Source of the DNA: Bos javanicus
Lineage: Eukaryota; Chordata; Mammalia; Artiodactyla; Bovidae
Direction: 5' to 3'
Length of the DNA: 64,000 nucleotides
Assembly: GCF_032452875.1 (NCBI RefSeq)
Contig: NC_083869.1
Coordinates: 81,214,501 to 81,278,500, forward strand
Shown: positions 23,930 through 34,530 of the stretch, piece after piece
Numbering within the stretch: position 1 is the stretch's first letter
Layout: the number at the start of each line of letters is the position of its first letter
Translations under genes and position numbers: made by a program
The notes under the pieces: model-generated
What the model was told of the DNA's origin: nothing
The model's input: only the letters and a program-made list of their open reading frames with translations
The model's database searches: none

Positions 23930-24090
23930 AGATGCTTTGGATTAGCTATATTATTTTACTTGAATTACTTAGTGTGGTTCTCACAATAAAACTGTGAAGT
24001 AAGTATTGTTAATAATCACATTTTTTTTTTAAAGTTAAGAGATGAAGGTATGAGACACAAGTTTGAATTACTGAAGAGACTAGCATGGCA
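23930..24090 (-). mobile_element. MIR SINE (ancient), probable
   Basis: Weak antisense MIR pattern: 'tggttctcacaataaaactgtgaagtaagtattgtt' region, a T-run replacing the usual ccccatttta, then 'agagatgaaggtatgagac'. Confidence 0.55.
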
Positions 24091-24094
24091 TGGT

Positions 24095-24570
24095 CCAGAC
24101 TGATCAGAATAGATTCTAGCTTCATACAATGGGGATGGCTTCCCTGGTACTTTCAAAACTAGAGTTGCTAAGGAGCAAAGTGAGAAGAGGGTGAATCAAT
24201 GTTGCATTTAGCTGCAAATGGCAGAAATTTAAAATAATAACAGCTTAAACGGGATTCTGTTTCTTTCATATCACAATAAATCAAGGGTTAGACTGGCGCT
24301 GGATTGCATATGTCTTTACTCTAATGTGTCCATGCACTTTTTATCCTCTTGCTTTGTCTGTAGCTTTTGTCCTCATGATCACAAGATGGATGCTGAATCT
24401 TCAGACACCATGTTAGTATTCCCAAGAGGAAGAAAAATTGGTGAAGGCAAAGTGTCAAATAGATATACTTGTGCCTTTTATAAACTTTTCTTGATTCTGT
24501 CCCATGAATGCATTGAATACCAACCCAGACATTAGGTGCCTCCTGATGTGATAAGATATAAAGTATCCAT
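24095..24570. other. Unassigned sequence
   Basis: No gene recognised. Frames of 69 and 91 residues on opposite strands overlap here and lack motifs. Confidence 0.35.
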
Positions 24571-24576
24571 ATAATT

Positions 24577-24608
24577 TTATATATATATATATACATATAT
24601 ATATAATA
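24577..24608. repeat. (TA)n microsatellite
   Basis: Nearly pure TA alternation with one 'ac' interruption. Confidence 0.95.
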
Positions 24609-24614
24609 TGAAGT

Positions 24615-24840
24615 ATTCTTGCCAAGAAGTTGAACTCAAATTCAATGAATGAGAACTTAGGCTAACATCCAGTTATAGTAAATGCAGGACTAAAGAAACA
24701 GGTTAAATGGCACCAAGAATATGCAATCATATATATTCAGAAAATAGGCTGTTCTATGGGACAAGCAACTAGATTTCACCAACAATTCAAAGACACACAG
24801 AAAAATGATAGAAAGATGGATGGGTATGATTACTCTAGAT
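24615..24840 (+). mobile_element. Old L1M 3' UTR, part 1
   Basis: L1M-like 3' UTR ('ggctgttctatgggacaag', 'aaacaggttaaatgg'). It resumes at 25859 after the nested young L1. Confidence 0.65.
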
Positions 24841-24856
24841 TAAAAGAGGTTTAGGA
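24841..24856. repeat. 5' target-site duplication of nested L1
   Basis: The 16-mer taaaagaggtttagga is repeated perfectly at 25843-25858. Confidence 0.93.
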
Positions 24857-25842
24857 ACTGGTCAGAATGGTCATCATCAAAAAAAACCTACAAACTATAA
24901 TTGCTGGGGAGAATGTTGAGAAATGGGAAACCTCCTGCACTGTTGGTGAGAAGTTGATACAAACATTCTGAAGAACAGCATTAAAAATTCCTTCAAAAAA
25001 AAAAAAAAAGAAAACTAGGAATAAAACTACCATATGACCCAGCATTTCCACTACTGGGCATATATCCTGAGCAAACCATAATTCAAAATGATACATGTAC
25101 CCCAGTGTTCATCACAGCACTATTTACAATCGCCAGGACATGAAAGAAATTTAGATGCCCATCGACAGATGAATGGATAAAGAAATTGTGGTACATATAT
25201 ACAATGGAATATTAGCCATGAAAATACACAAATTTGATGAACCTAAAACCTGTTATATAGAGTGAAGTAAGTCAGAAAGAGAAAAACAAATATCATATAT
25301 TAACACATTTATGTAAACTAGAAAAACGGTACTTATGATCCTATTTGCAGGGCAGGAATACAGATGCAGACATAGAAGATGATTTTGTGGACACAGTAAG
25401 GGAAGAAGAGGAGAGGATGAATTGAGAGAGTAGCATTGACATGTATACACCACCATGTGTAAAATAGCTAGCTAGTAGAAAGCTGCTGTTGGAGAAGGAA
25501 ATGGCAACCCACTTCAGTGTTCTTGCCTGGAGAATCCCATGGTCGGAGAAGCCTGGTAGGCTGCAGTCCATGGGGTCGCACAGAGTCAGACACGACTGAA
25601 GCGACTTAGCAGCAGCAGCGGCAGCAGAAAGCTGCTGTATAGCATAGGGAGCTCAGCTTGATGCTTTGTGATGACCTAGAGGGGTGGCATGGGGGGTGGA
25701 AGGGAGGCTCTAGAAGGAGGGTATTTATGTTTATTTATGGCTAATTTGCTTTGTTGTATGGCAGAAGCCAACACAAAATTGTAAAGCAATTATCCTTCAA
25801 TTAAAATTTTTAAAAAAGAAACAAAGAAATAATAAAAAAAAA
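24857..25842 (+). mobile_element. L1 3' end nested in L1M, itself carrying a SINE
   Basis: Sense L1 with the degenerate end of ORF2 ('ggcatatatcctgagcaaacc', 'gatgaatggataaagaaattg'), the 3' UTR and an A-rich tail. Perfect 16-bp TSDs (24841-24856, 25843-25858). It is interrupted by a Bov-A SINE at 25490-25625. More diverged than the copy at 3485: a 15-A run at 24995-25009 replaces coding sequence and no ORF2 frame survives. Confidence 0.92.
25490..25625 (+). mobile_element. Bov-A SINE monomer nested in L1
   Basis: Starts ggagaaggaaatggcaaccc and ends with 'gcgacttagcagcagcagcggcagc'. Perfect 13-bp TSD agaaagctgctgt at 25477-25489 and 25626-25638. It is the youngest of three nested layers. 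Confidence 0.95.
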
Positions 25843-25858
25843 TAAAAGAGGTTTAGGA

Positions 25859-26230
25859 GGCATTACAGTCAAATTCAATGAGTATTATTTGTTTGTATCC
25901 TGATTCCAAATGCCAATTTTTGAAAGAAGGAAATTTTAATTGGACTCAATTTTAAATGACAATAATTGACAATTTTGTGAGTGTGGTAATGGCATCCTGG
26001 TTTTATAAAGAAAATGTTCTTACTTTTGAAAGATGTATATAGACATATTTATGAATGAAACTATAGTCAGATATTTGCTTTAAATACCTCAGCAACAATA
26101 ATAGCAGGAATGAGTAGAAAATGGTGTTTAAGAAATAATTTAGAAAAAGGAAAAGAAGCACAGGACCAAGTCACAGAATTTGCACAAGTACATTTCAATG
26201 CATAGAGTGAAACAGGAAAAAAAATAAAAA
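25859..26230 (+). mobile_element. Old L1M 3' UTR, part 2
   Basis: Continuation of 24615-24840: 'gtttgtatcctgattcca', 'gtgagtgtggtaatggcatcctgg', 'agatatttgctttaaatacctcagc'. This matches the order of the L1M 3' UTR. Confidence 0.75.
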
Positions 26231-26234
26231 GAAA

Positions 26235-27420
26235 GTGGAGAAAAAACTGTTAAAACTGGGAATCAACCTCAAAAAGTTAGGCTTTTTTATTTTTTTCAGT
26301 CTATTTTCTTTGCAGGACTAACCTTGGACTAAATCTTCAGATTCCCCAGCATCTCACCTTCGAAGCCTGTTCATTTCTTCCCTCTGGGCCACTCAGAGGT
26401 TGCAGTTACTCACTCTCCCTTGGTTTCACCACTAACCACACGTGTACGTTAGAATATGACCAGACTTCACTGATGTTAGGGGACTCAGCAGATGTTCATG
26501 TAGCAGAAACACAAACAACTTAAATTAGGCTCAGGCTTTGGCCTCCCACACTATTTCTCAGCCCTCCCTGTTCTCCTTTGTTCTCCCTGACAACTCCCAG
26601 AAAGTTCTTCTACATTGTTATACAGAGGAATGTTGCTGTCTGCCTTCATTTGTATTTCCAAAAATCTCAATGTGTCTGGTAAATGATACACTATCTCTTT
26701 TGAGTTTCATCCTTTCTCTTTCCCACATCAGTCTCTGTAAAAAGAGCAAGAAATAACAAGATTTGCTTCCTCAGTGATGTAAACTGTGCTAGGTCACCAC
26801 CTCCCTACCTCCAGAAAGCAGAAGTAGCTATATAATTTTGGCTTTAAATATTTTTTTTTTCTATTTCAAAGGTGCTCATCTAATTAAATTCATACTTTAC
26901 ATCAGGTGGGATACCTGATGTTACCAATCCCAGGTATTGGGGAGGACTCTAAATCCTTCTGCTCATTGCATCCTGGTATGAAGTCACCAAGGAAACCACA
27001 TACGGTCAAGCACTAGATGAAACAATGCTTCACTTATTCAGAGAAGAAATAGAGCAAGATCAGCTTTAGTAGTGGGAGTCCATCGGTACCCCCAGGGCAA
27101 TTAACCTGTGTGCAACCCCCTCCTGTGTCCCTGTTACAGGACACTATCCCCTCTCTGCAGAGGACAGATAAAGCAGTGGGGTTGCCCAGGTACCCTGTGA
27201 TGCATTCATTCTAAACAGAGACGGAAAAAGTACTCACTGAGTCCCATACAAGGTGACAAGACTGACACAGGTTGTGTGGACTCTTTTCTTTTGTGAAGGA
27301 TGTGTGAAGGATGACCCAAGGCTCATTCTCATATGGCTGAGTGGGGGAAGAAAGACTATGTGCGTAACTTTTCCTAATATTTTATATACTATTTTAATTT
27401 TTATTTTACATTTTTCATGT
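26235..27420. other. Unassigned, relatively GC-rich stretch
   Basis: Less AT-rich than its surroundings, especially 26890-27340, and not matched to a family I know. It contains a tandem 'gtgaaggatgt gtgaaggatga' duplication at about 27291-27313. The end is followed by an A-rich tail (27424-27482), so a retroposed segment or an LTR is possible but unproven. Confidence 0.3.
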
Positions 27421-27423
27421 TCT

Positions 27424-27482
27424 TAAACCAATACAATATGTAAAGTTAAAAAATAAAATAAAAAAATAATAAAAAAATAAAA
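27424..27482 (+). mobile_element. L1-like 3' terminal stub with A-rich tail
   Basis: 'ccaatacaatatgtaaagttaaaaaataaaat' resembles the last ~40 bp of bovine L1 (compare 4308-4345), followed by an (AATAAA)n-like tail. It could be an extremely 5'-truncated insertion or the tail of a retroposed sequence upstream. Confidence 0.5.
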
Positions 27483-27484
27483 GC

Positions 27485-29026
27485 ATTGCAATTAAAAAAA
27501 AATTACTGGCAATTCTATCTTTCTTGCTTTTAAAAACTCCTTAAAGGAAAGGTTCTTACATGTCTTTTGTTATTGTCACCAAGTGTGGAAGATAGATTAG
27601 CTATATTCTTCTCTGTCTTCACAATCATGTTATTTCAGAACATTTTGATACAAAGACTTTTCCTTACTGTGATTGCTGGAACAATATATACTCCATAATA
27701 GTCATGGCTGTAATAACAATATTAAAGTGTAATGATGAACAAGCAGTTCTTGGCATCTATTTTTTTCATCTGAAAAAGGAAGAATTTAGGATGAGTGATC
27801 AGTAGTAACACTTCCAAATTTAAGCTTTTTTCAGTGTATTTTATTTCATATTCCAAAAAAAAAAAAAAATGAGGGAATTCAATGGCATAAAGAGATTAAT
27901 CTCCCAAAGACAGTATTAAAAGACAAGGTAAATATAGATTTCTGTTCTCTTAGTATCTTTGCCCAAGGAGATAAAATTCCTAAGATTGACTTTTCCAAGT
28001 TACATGAAAAATTCTGTATGGACAGCAAATCCAGGTACAGATGTTATGGACTGGCTTGCTCTGTAGAAATCACATACAGCATCAGACTTCTGTATGTACA
28101 CACAGAGTTGGAAATGGAAGGCCACTTTTCCTTTTGGGAGGAGTGACTCTAGAGAGATATCAAGATGGGCGCAAAAGTAAAGGTCTATTAAGTGGTGGTG
28201 ATGTCAGGCCTCTTCAGGGCCTTTAAAGGTAAAGTATTCCCAGAGTTTGAATTAATCTGAAGAACAGCAGTTCCCTATGAGCTCTAACAAATGTGTATAA
28301 ATAGAGGACAAGATTCGCATCCCCAGTGTCTGTGCCAGCCCTGGGATGATGATTAATGAAACACTGCTGAGCTGGAGATTTGTAAAGAGTGGATGGCAGC
28401 AGGATTCCCAAGGAGTTTTTGAATTGGAATTGAAGAAGATAAGTTCAAGCAGGGAGGACAGAAGAAATGCTGTAAGGATGAACAAAATTGCAGCTTCAAG
28501 TAATGCAACCTAGATGTGGATTCCTAAGAAACCATGAATAATGGGGTCATTCTTTTTGTTCAAAGCTTCAGGTTGAGTAAGTCTAAATTATAGACCCATG
28601 ACTAGGAGCAGACTAAGTCGGTATACCAGAACCACATGGATTTAGACCCATAAGACAGAACATATAAATAATCTAAAAAGTGCTGATTTGATGTATTCTT
28701 TTGAACTACCTGTGGGAAAAATTCCTTGCTTAATCATTTGCAAAATAAATACTTAAATTCCTCAGATTACACAAATTTCCATTATTTTGAGAATCAACAA
28801 TTTTAAACAAACACTTGCAAAGTTATTTACTGCAAATCATTCTTTTACACTAGTAGTAGGTTTCTCAAATTTTTTTAAACCAAGAAACCCCTTATTCACT
28901 GATTTATTTTATAATCTTGAATCAATTAAATAATAATTTTATCATTCACATTTCCATTTAATTAAGAATACATTTCTATATTTGTCTTAATTTGCTATGA
29001 TTTATTTCAGACTTATCATGAGTGTA
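27485..29026. other. Repeat-poor sequence
   Basis: No recognised transposon. 28020-28500 is less AT-rich and information-dense. It holds short frames on both strands (28041-28226 +, 28223-28411 -) without recognisable domains. Candidate conserved non-coding sequence only. Confidence 0.35.
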
Positions 29027-29037
29027 CATGTACCACA

Positions 29038-29251
29038 GAGCCTCTAGTGGCTCAGATGGTAAAGAATCTGCTTGCAGGAGACCAGGGTTCAATTCCAGGG
29101 TTGGAAGATCACCTAGAGAATGGACTGGCACCCCATTCAAGTATTCTTGCTGGAGAATCCCATGGACAGAGGAGACTGGCAGGCTATAGTCCATGGGGTC
29201 GCAAAGAGTTGGACATGACTGAGCAACTAACACTCACTCACTCACTCACTC
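29038..29251 (+). mobile_element. Bov-tA SINE with (CACT)n tail
   Basis: SINE with head 'gcctctagtggctcagatgg' and a tail expanded to (CACT)n at 29231-29250. Perfect TSD catgtaccaca at 29027-29037 and 29252-29262. Confidence 0.93.
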
Positions 29252-29397
29252 CATGTACCACAAACTGGATTAAGGACTTCATTTCTAATTTAATAGAAAA
29301 ACCATTTTGATAAATATTTCTGTATTCACTCACGTTTTATAACAGGAATCTGAGGATAAGTCAGGGTAACTAGTAGTTAATGGTAATAACGAACAAC

Positions 29398-29541
29398 ACG
29401 CATGCTCAGTCATACTGGAGTGGATTGCCATTTTGCCCTCCAAGGGATATTCTGAACCCAGGGATCAAATGCGTGTCTCCTGAATCTCTTGGCAGAATCT
29501 CCATTGGCAGGTGGATTCTTTACCACTGTGCCACCTGGGGA
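29398..29541 (-). mobile_element. Bov-tA SINE, internally deleted
   Basis: Antisense SINE missing most of the 'gtgaccccatggactgtagcc' part. It retains 'actggagtggattgccatttt' and the tRNA-like head 'ccactgtgccacctgggg'. Confidence 0.82.
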
Positions 29542-29755
29542 AATCATATTCTCTCACATAAGCTGTGAAAGATCCAAGTCATGTTTTACCAATCCCAGGA
29601 ATTCAATGACTCTTACAGATTTTTTTCCAATTTATAAATTTGCAGTGCAAACAGACTTTTAAAAATTGATCAATCAACATGAATTTAGTAAGTTTTAGTT
29701 AATTTTAGCACTTGTAATATATTCTGTGATGAGTCCCCAGTATTCATTCAGCCCT

Positions 29756-30018
29756 GCTGCTGTTGCTGCTGCTGCTAAGTCACTTCAGTCGTGTTGGACT
29801 CTGTGTGACCCTATAGACCGCAGCCCACCAGGCTCCTGTCCCTGGGATTCTCCAGGCAAGAACACTGGAGTGGGTTGCCATTTCCTTCTCCAGTGCATGA
29901 AAGTGAAAAGTGAAAGTGAAGTCGCTCAGTCATGTCCAACTCTTAGCAACTCCATGGACTGCAGCCTTTCAGCCTCCTCCGTCCATGGGATTTTCCAGGC
30001 AAGAGTACTAGAGTGGGC
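29756..30018 (-). mobile_element. Bov-A2 SINE (dimeric)
   Basis: Antisense dimer starting with a (CTG)n-type end and with the 'gaaagtgaaaagtgaaagtg' linker at about 29899-29918. TSD tcattcagccct at 29744-29755 and 30019-30030. Confidence 0.93.
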
Positions 30019-30131
30019 TCATTCAGCCCTATCTGATGATAAAAAGTCACATTAATCCCAATCCTCTTGTCTGGCCAGTGAAAGGAAAGGCATGTCTCTT
30101 GGTCACTTTGGGTAAAGATAGGAACATAGAG

Positions 30132-30312
30132 GGTTTCCCTGGTAGCTGAGCTGGTAAAGAATCTGCCTGCCATGTGGGAGATCTGGGTTTGATCCCTGGG
30201 TTGGGAAGATCCCTTGGAGAAGAGAACAGCTACCCACTCTAGTATTCTGGCCTAGAGAATTCCATGCAGTGGCAAAGAGACAGACATGACTGAGTGACTT
30301 TCACTTTTATGG
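30132..30312 (+). mobile_element. Bov-tA SINE
   Basis: Head 'ggtttccctggtagctgagc' to tail 'gagtgactttcacttttatgg', with the middle of the body shortened. TSD taggaacatagag / taggaacacagag at 30119-30131 and 30313-30325 (one mismatch). Confidence 0.93.
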
Positions 30313-30326
30313 TAGGAACACAGAGA

Positions 30327-31150
30327 GAGATCAGTCGCTCAGTCGTGAATGACTCTTTGCGACCCCATGAATCGCAGCACACCAGGCCTCCCTGTCCATC
30401 ACCAACTCCCGGAGTTCACTCAGACTCACGTCCATCGAGTCAGTGATGCCCTCCAGCCATCTCATCCTCTATCGTCCCCTTTTCCTCCTGCCCCCAATCC
30501 CTCCCAGCATCACAGTCTTTTCCAATGAGTCAACTCTTCGCATGAGGTGGCCAAAGTACTGGAGTTTCAGCTTTAGCATCATTCCTTCCAAAGAAATCCC
30601 AGGGCCGATCTCCTTCAGAATGGACTGGTTGGATCTCCTTGCAGTCCAAAGGACTCTCAAGAGTCTCCTCCAGCACCACAGTTCAAAAGCATCAATTCTT
30701 CGGTGCTCAGCCTTCTTTACAGTCCAACTCTCACATCCATACATGACCACTGGAAAAACCATAGCCTTGACTAGACGAACCTTTGTTGGCAAAGTAATGT
30801 CTCTGCTTTTCAATATGCTATCTAGGTTTGTCATAACTTTCCTTCCAAGGAGTAAGTGTCTTTTAATTTCATGGCTGCAGTCACCATCTGCAGTGATTTT
30901 GGAGCCCAGAAAAATACAGTCTGACACTGTTTCCACTGTTTCCCCATCTATTTCCCATGAAGTGGTGGGACCGGATGCCATGATCTTCGTTTTCTGAATG
31001 TTGAGCTTTAAGCCAACTTTTCACTCTCCACTTTTACTTTCATCAAGACCCTTTTTAGTTCCTCTTCACTGTCTGCCATAAGGGTGGTGTCATCTGCATA
31101 TCTGAAGTTATTGATATTTCTCCCGGCAACCTTGATTCCAGTTTGTGCAT
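30327..31150 (-). mobile_element. BovB LINE 3' fragment, GATCA-tail type
   Basis: Antisense BovB 0.82 kb with a nearly clean C-terminal frame (30469-30981, 170 residues, minus strand). It contains MYGCESWTVKKAEHRRIDAF and the variants PGISLEG and TVMLGG. It abuts the SINE TSD at 30313-30325. The 5' end is truncated just downstream of the RT core. Confidence 0.95.
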
Positions 31151-31151
31151 G

Positions 31152-31740
31152 AGGATAGTCTACCCTCTTAGGATCAACTAGATTTAGAGCAAGGCCAGTA
31201 GTGTGAATGAGAGAAAGAACTTAAATCTTTTTTTTACATTGTAAGCCCACAAACCTACTGACTCTGAGCCCAGCCCTACCTAAAAGCCTTGTGAGCTTAT
31301 ACATGTAACATTTTAAGCCAGTTTATGTAGGGTTTTCTGTTATTTGCAATCAAAAATTAGGAATAGCAGGAGATCAGGATTGGTAGGTATCATAGGATCC
31401 AATTAGAGTGAATCTAAAAGCCAGACAAAAGTATATAACTAGCTCTGCATAAAATAAGGAATCATTCTCAGTTTTTAAAGTGATAATGTCATGATACAAG
31501 ATGTCATTACTACTACTGGCCTGGCAGTGTTACACAACATGGATTCATTGGTAGAGTGTGGTAATATTTTGGCCTAATATTTAAGACATAAAATAAATAG
31601 AGCTTATATTAGAGAGAAGACAGGACATGAAACCATGATGTGATAAGAAATTATAGGATTTTAAATTACTTATGCTAGATTATTAGGATAAAAAAAGTAA
31701 AATTCAAAGATGATATGTGTTTCCCTGTTTAATAACATTT
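31152..31740. other. Unassigned sequence
   Basis: No gene or family recognised. Confidence 0.4.
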
Positions 31741-31741
31741 A

Positions 31742-31925
31742 TATAGAGTCTTTCAAGGTGGCTTTCATTTTCTAGGTTTTTACATATATTGATTCTAACT
31801 ATCAAACAGCCTTATATGTTGGTTATCTTTCTTTCTCTTTTAGAGATGAGAAAACAGAATAACTCATTCAAACCTCATAGCAATTGAATGGCAGAGGTAG
31901 GATTAAAATATGTGTAGATAAATAT
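31742..31925 (-). mobile_element. MIR SINE (ancient)
   Basis: Antisense MIR: 'tttttacatatattgattctaactatcaaacagcctt' region at about 31778-31815, then 'ttagagatgagaaaacagaataactcattcaaacctcatagc' and 'aatggcagaggtaggatt'. Confidence 0.7.
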
Positions 31926-31929
31926 CAAG

Positions 31930-33355
31930 TGTGAAGCTCTGAAGGAATGGCCTTGGGAAAATAAAAAGTCTTAAATATGTAGGGTTTGAGATATTGATGA
32001 GGCTCTTAGGTATCCAGGACCAGAGTTTAGGTGAATGAATGGTTGAGGCAGTGAATAATCTCAGAATTTTAGATTTAACACCAGTAAATCATAAAAGCAA
32101 TAACCTAACAGTATTATATAAATTTGAAAAGCATTCTTCAAGACTACTTAGCAAGAATTCAAGTGACTTACTGAATTAATAAGATTTTAGTTTACAGCAG
32201 CAGTATAAAGAGTTCAAATTTTAAAAAATTACCAAAAACAAACTGGACATGGGTAATGACTTTTCTTACTATGATGGTTATTAAAAAAAAAAAAAATGTT
32301 TTCAAACAGGAATGGGGTTAGTGTGACTAACTTTTGTCAGTTTATCTATTATTTTATTTTCTAACTTGTTAGAAACACTAAACATAAAGATGAGATCATA
32401 TTGTTTATGTGCTGAAACAGCTCTCATCTTCTGACAACTTAGCAGTTAATCTATCACTCTGCATTCCAGTCTCTTTCTCTTCAAAGGGCACTCTGTTTTT
32501 ACTACATTCCTTTAGATATACAATCACTTTAAAAAGTGAGAAAGATTATAGAGTGTGTGAAAAATTATGCATCTTCAATGTACTTTGTTCTCAGGTTGAC
32601 TTTGCAAATATGGAAGAAAGGAGAAGGAAGTGCCTCCATTTATGATTTAAGAAAAAGGCCCAGAGATATGCCAGGGAGAATCATTATTTCTTACTCTATC
32701 AATTTTATATCAATTTTATCTTTTATAAAATTTTACTTATAAAATTTTTACTTACTTAAAAATTTATAAAATTTTTCTTACTCTATCAATTTTATCTTTT
32801 ATAGTTTGGGGACAATTAGTAAGATTATCAAGGTATTATTAATTCATATCTGTGTTTCAATTGATTTAATCAGACTATCAGATGGAAATCTAAGTAACTT
32901 GAGGCTTTTATTCAGTGGGTAGATGAAAGAAGGATAATAGTAATAAGGCATCAAACTCTATTTGTGTGGACCAATATTCTAAGTTGGCTGTAACACACTG
33001 CCATTTTAAGATTTATTTTTATTTAGATATATACAAATAATGTAAACATTATTAACTTTATCAAATGACATGCATACAGGAAGTATTACAATGTATACAT
33101 GATCCATGAGGAACTTTGATCTTAACCAATGTCCCCTCCAGACAAAATGGTTTCAGGATGCACTCTTCAGACTGCTTTCTTAGCATCAGGTCATTCCAGG
33201 AAAATGCACAACAATTGAGCTTAAATTCAGCCATCTAAAATATTCAAGTCATTAGAAGCTTATTGTAAAAATCTGATCATTTATTGTCACCAATCAATAT
33301 TTAATGTGAATATAAAAGCATGCAAACATTTAGTAAAGTGTTAGTTTCAAATGAA
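31930..33355. other. Unassigned AT-rich sequence
   Basis: About 1.4 kb with no recognised gene or transposon. It includes a local AT-rich duplication at 32688-32795, listed separately. Confidence 0.4.
32688..32795. repeat. Local AT-rich direct duplication
   Basis: The 21-mer ttcttactctatcaatttta+t occurs at 32688-32708 and exactly again at 32775-32795 (offset 87). A third partial copy, 'tatcaattttatcttttat', lies between them at about 32708-32726. Reads as slippage or tandem duplication. Confidence 0.85.
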
Positions 33356-33359
33356 CTTT

Positions 33360-33490
33360 TCTTGTTTTTGCTTTTCAGTACTTATTAATTGACATCTACT
33401 ATGTGTCAGGGATGGGACCTGCAGAGGAAAATTGACCCTGATCTCATCCTCAAGTCACTTAGTGACAGTCTAGTAATAAGCAGAGATGAC
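33360..33490 (-). mobile_element. L2 LINE 3' fragment (ancient), probable
   Basis: 'ttattaattgacatctactatgtgtcagg' resembles the L2 3' end, and 'cctgatctcatcctcaagtcacttagtgacagtctagtaa' continues it. Confidence 0.6.
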
Positions 33491-33574
33491 ATGGAGACAG
33501 AATGTTTTACTTCCAATTTTTTCATAGATTTTGCCACTTCTTATTAATGAACTATTTTGTTATCATATCCCTAG

Positions 33575-33698
33575 CTTGGGAATATCTCCTGGAGATGAGA
33601 AAGGCTATCCAACCCCGTATTCTGGCCTGGAGAATTCCATGGACTGTATATGGGGTCGCAAAGAGTCCAACACGGCTGAGTGACTTTCACTTTCACTT
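33575..33698 (+). mobile_element. Bov-A-type SINE, partial
   Basis: 'aaccccgtattctggcctggagaattccatgg' through 'caacacggctgagtgactttcactttcacttt'. It has an internal deletion and resembles the copy at 30132. Confidence 0.8.
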
Positions 33699-33699
33699 T

Positions 33700-34236
33700 G
33701 TAATCATATGCTTGAGTTTTGAAGTTTTACCAAAAGAGTTCTACCTTTGAAACCTTCAGGGACAATTTTACCATTTATAAATTTTAAGCTTCATGGGAAA
33801 ATATGCAGTTTTTACTTGAATTGACATTTTTTTGAAATATCATCTTTATGCCAAATAATGTAAATGCAAATAATTTATCACTACTTCAAATATATACTTT
33901 ATGTAAGTTAAAAACGTATTTAAATCACTGAATTATTCTATTTCTGGCTTTGGATTAATTTAAAATAAGTAACTAAATGAAATATAGTGGGGTAAATGTT
34001 AAATTTTACAAAGGGAATATATCACACCAAAATAAGTTGTGCTCCTTTCCTCCACGTTTCTCTTTTCCCAAAATTAAAGTAGGGATATTCCCTTGTTGCC
34101 GCCTAAGATAAGAAATCCAATCATTCCTTTAAACCAGACATTAATTGCAAATTACTATTAATTACTATTTTATGAATAGTAACAAACTATTCATATGTTT
34201 ATTTGGAGTAGATGAATAATAACATTTATACTCTCT
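33700..34236. other. Unassigned AT-rich sequence
   Basis: No gene or repeat recognised. Confidence 0.4.
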
Positions 34237-34245
34237 ATAATAGCG

Positions 34246-34521
34246 AACAGAGAAGGCGATGACACCCCACTCCAGTACTCTTGCCTGGAAAATCCCATGG
34301 ATGGAGGAGCCTGGTAGGCTGCAGCCCATGCGGTAGCGAAGAGTCGGACATGACTGAGCGACTTCACTTTCACTTTTCACTCTCATGCATTGGAGAGGGA
34401 AATGGCAACCCACTCCAGTGTTCTTGCCTGGAGAATCCCAGGGACGGGGGGGCCCACTGGGCTGCCGTCTATGGGGTCACACAGAGTCGGACAAGCCTTG
34501 AAGAGACTTAGCAGTAGCAGC
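34246..34521 (+). mobile_element. Bov-A2 SINE (dimeric)
   Basis: Two monomers joined by a 'cttcactttcacttttcac' linker (34362-34380), ending 'gacttagcagtagcagc'. TSD ataatagcg at 34237-34245 and 34522-34530. Confidence 0.94.
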
Positions 34522-34530
34522 ATAATAGCG

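Noticed and set aside
26890..27340. Naming this segment as a specific retroviral LTR
   Set aside because: No TG...CA ends, TSD or family match could be supported by reading alone, so it is kept as unassigned.
29227..29251. Regular short repeats considered as a CRISPR-like array
   Set aside because: Simple (CACT)n in a mammalian SINE tail; no spacers or cas genes, and a eukaryotic context.
30443..30997. 184-residue plus-strand frame, with similar frames at 19190, 21653, 41292, 55383 and 60151
   Set aside because: These share the same 'LFNMLSRLVITFLPRSK'-type translation because they are the antisense of the BovB C-terminal region, not a protein family.
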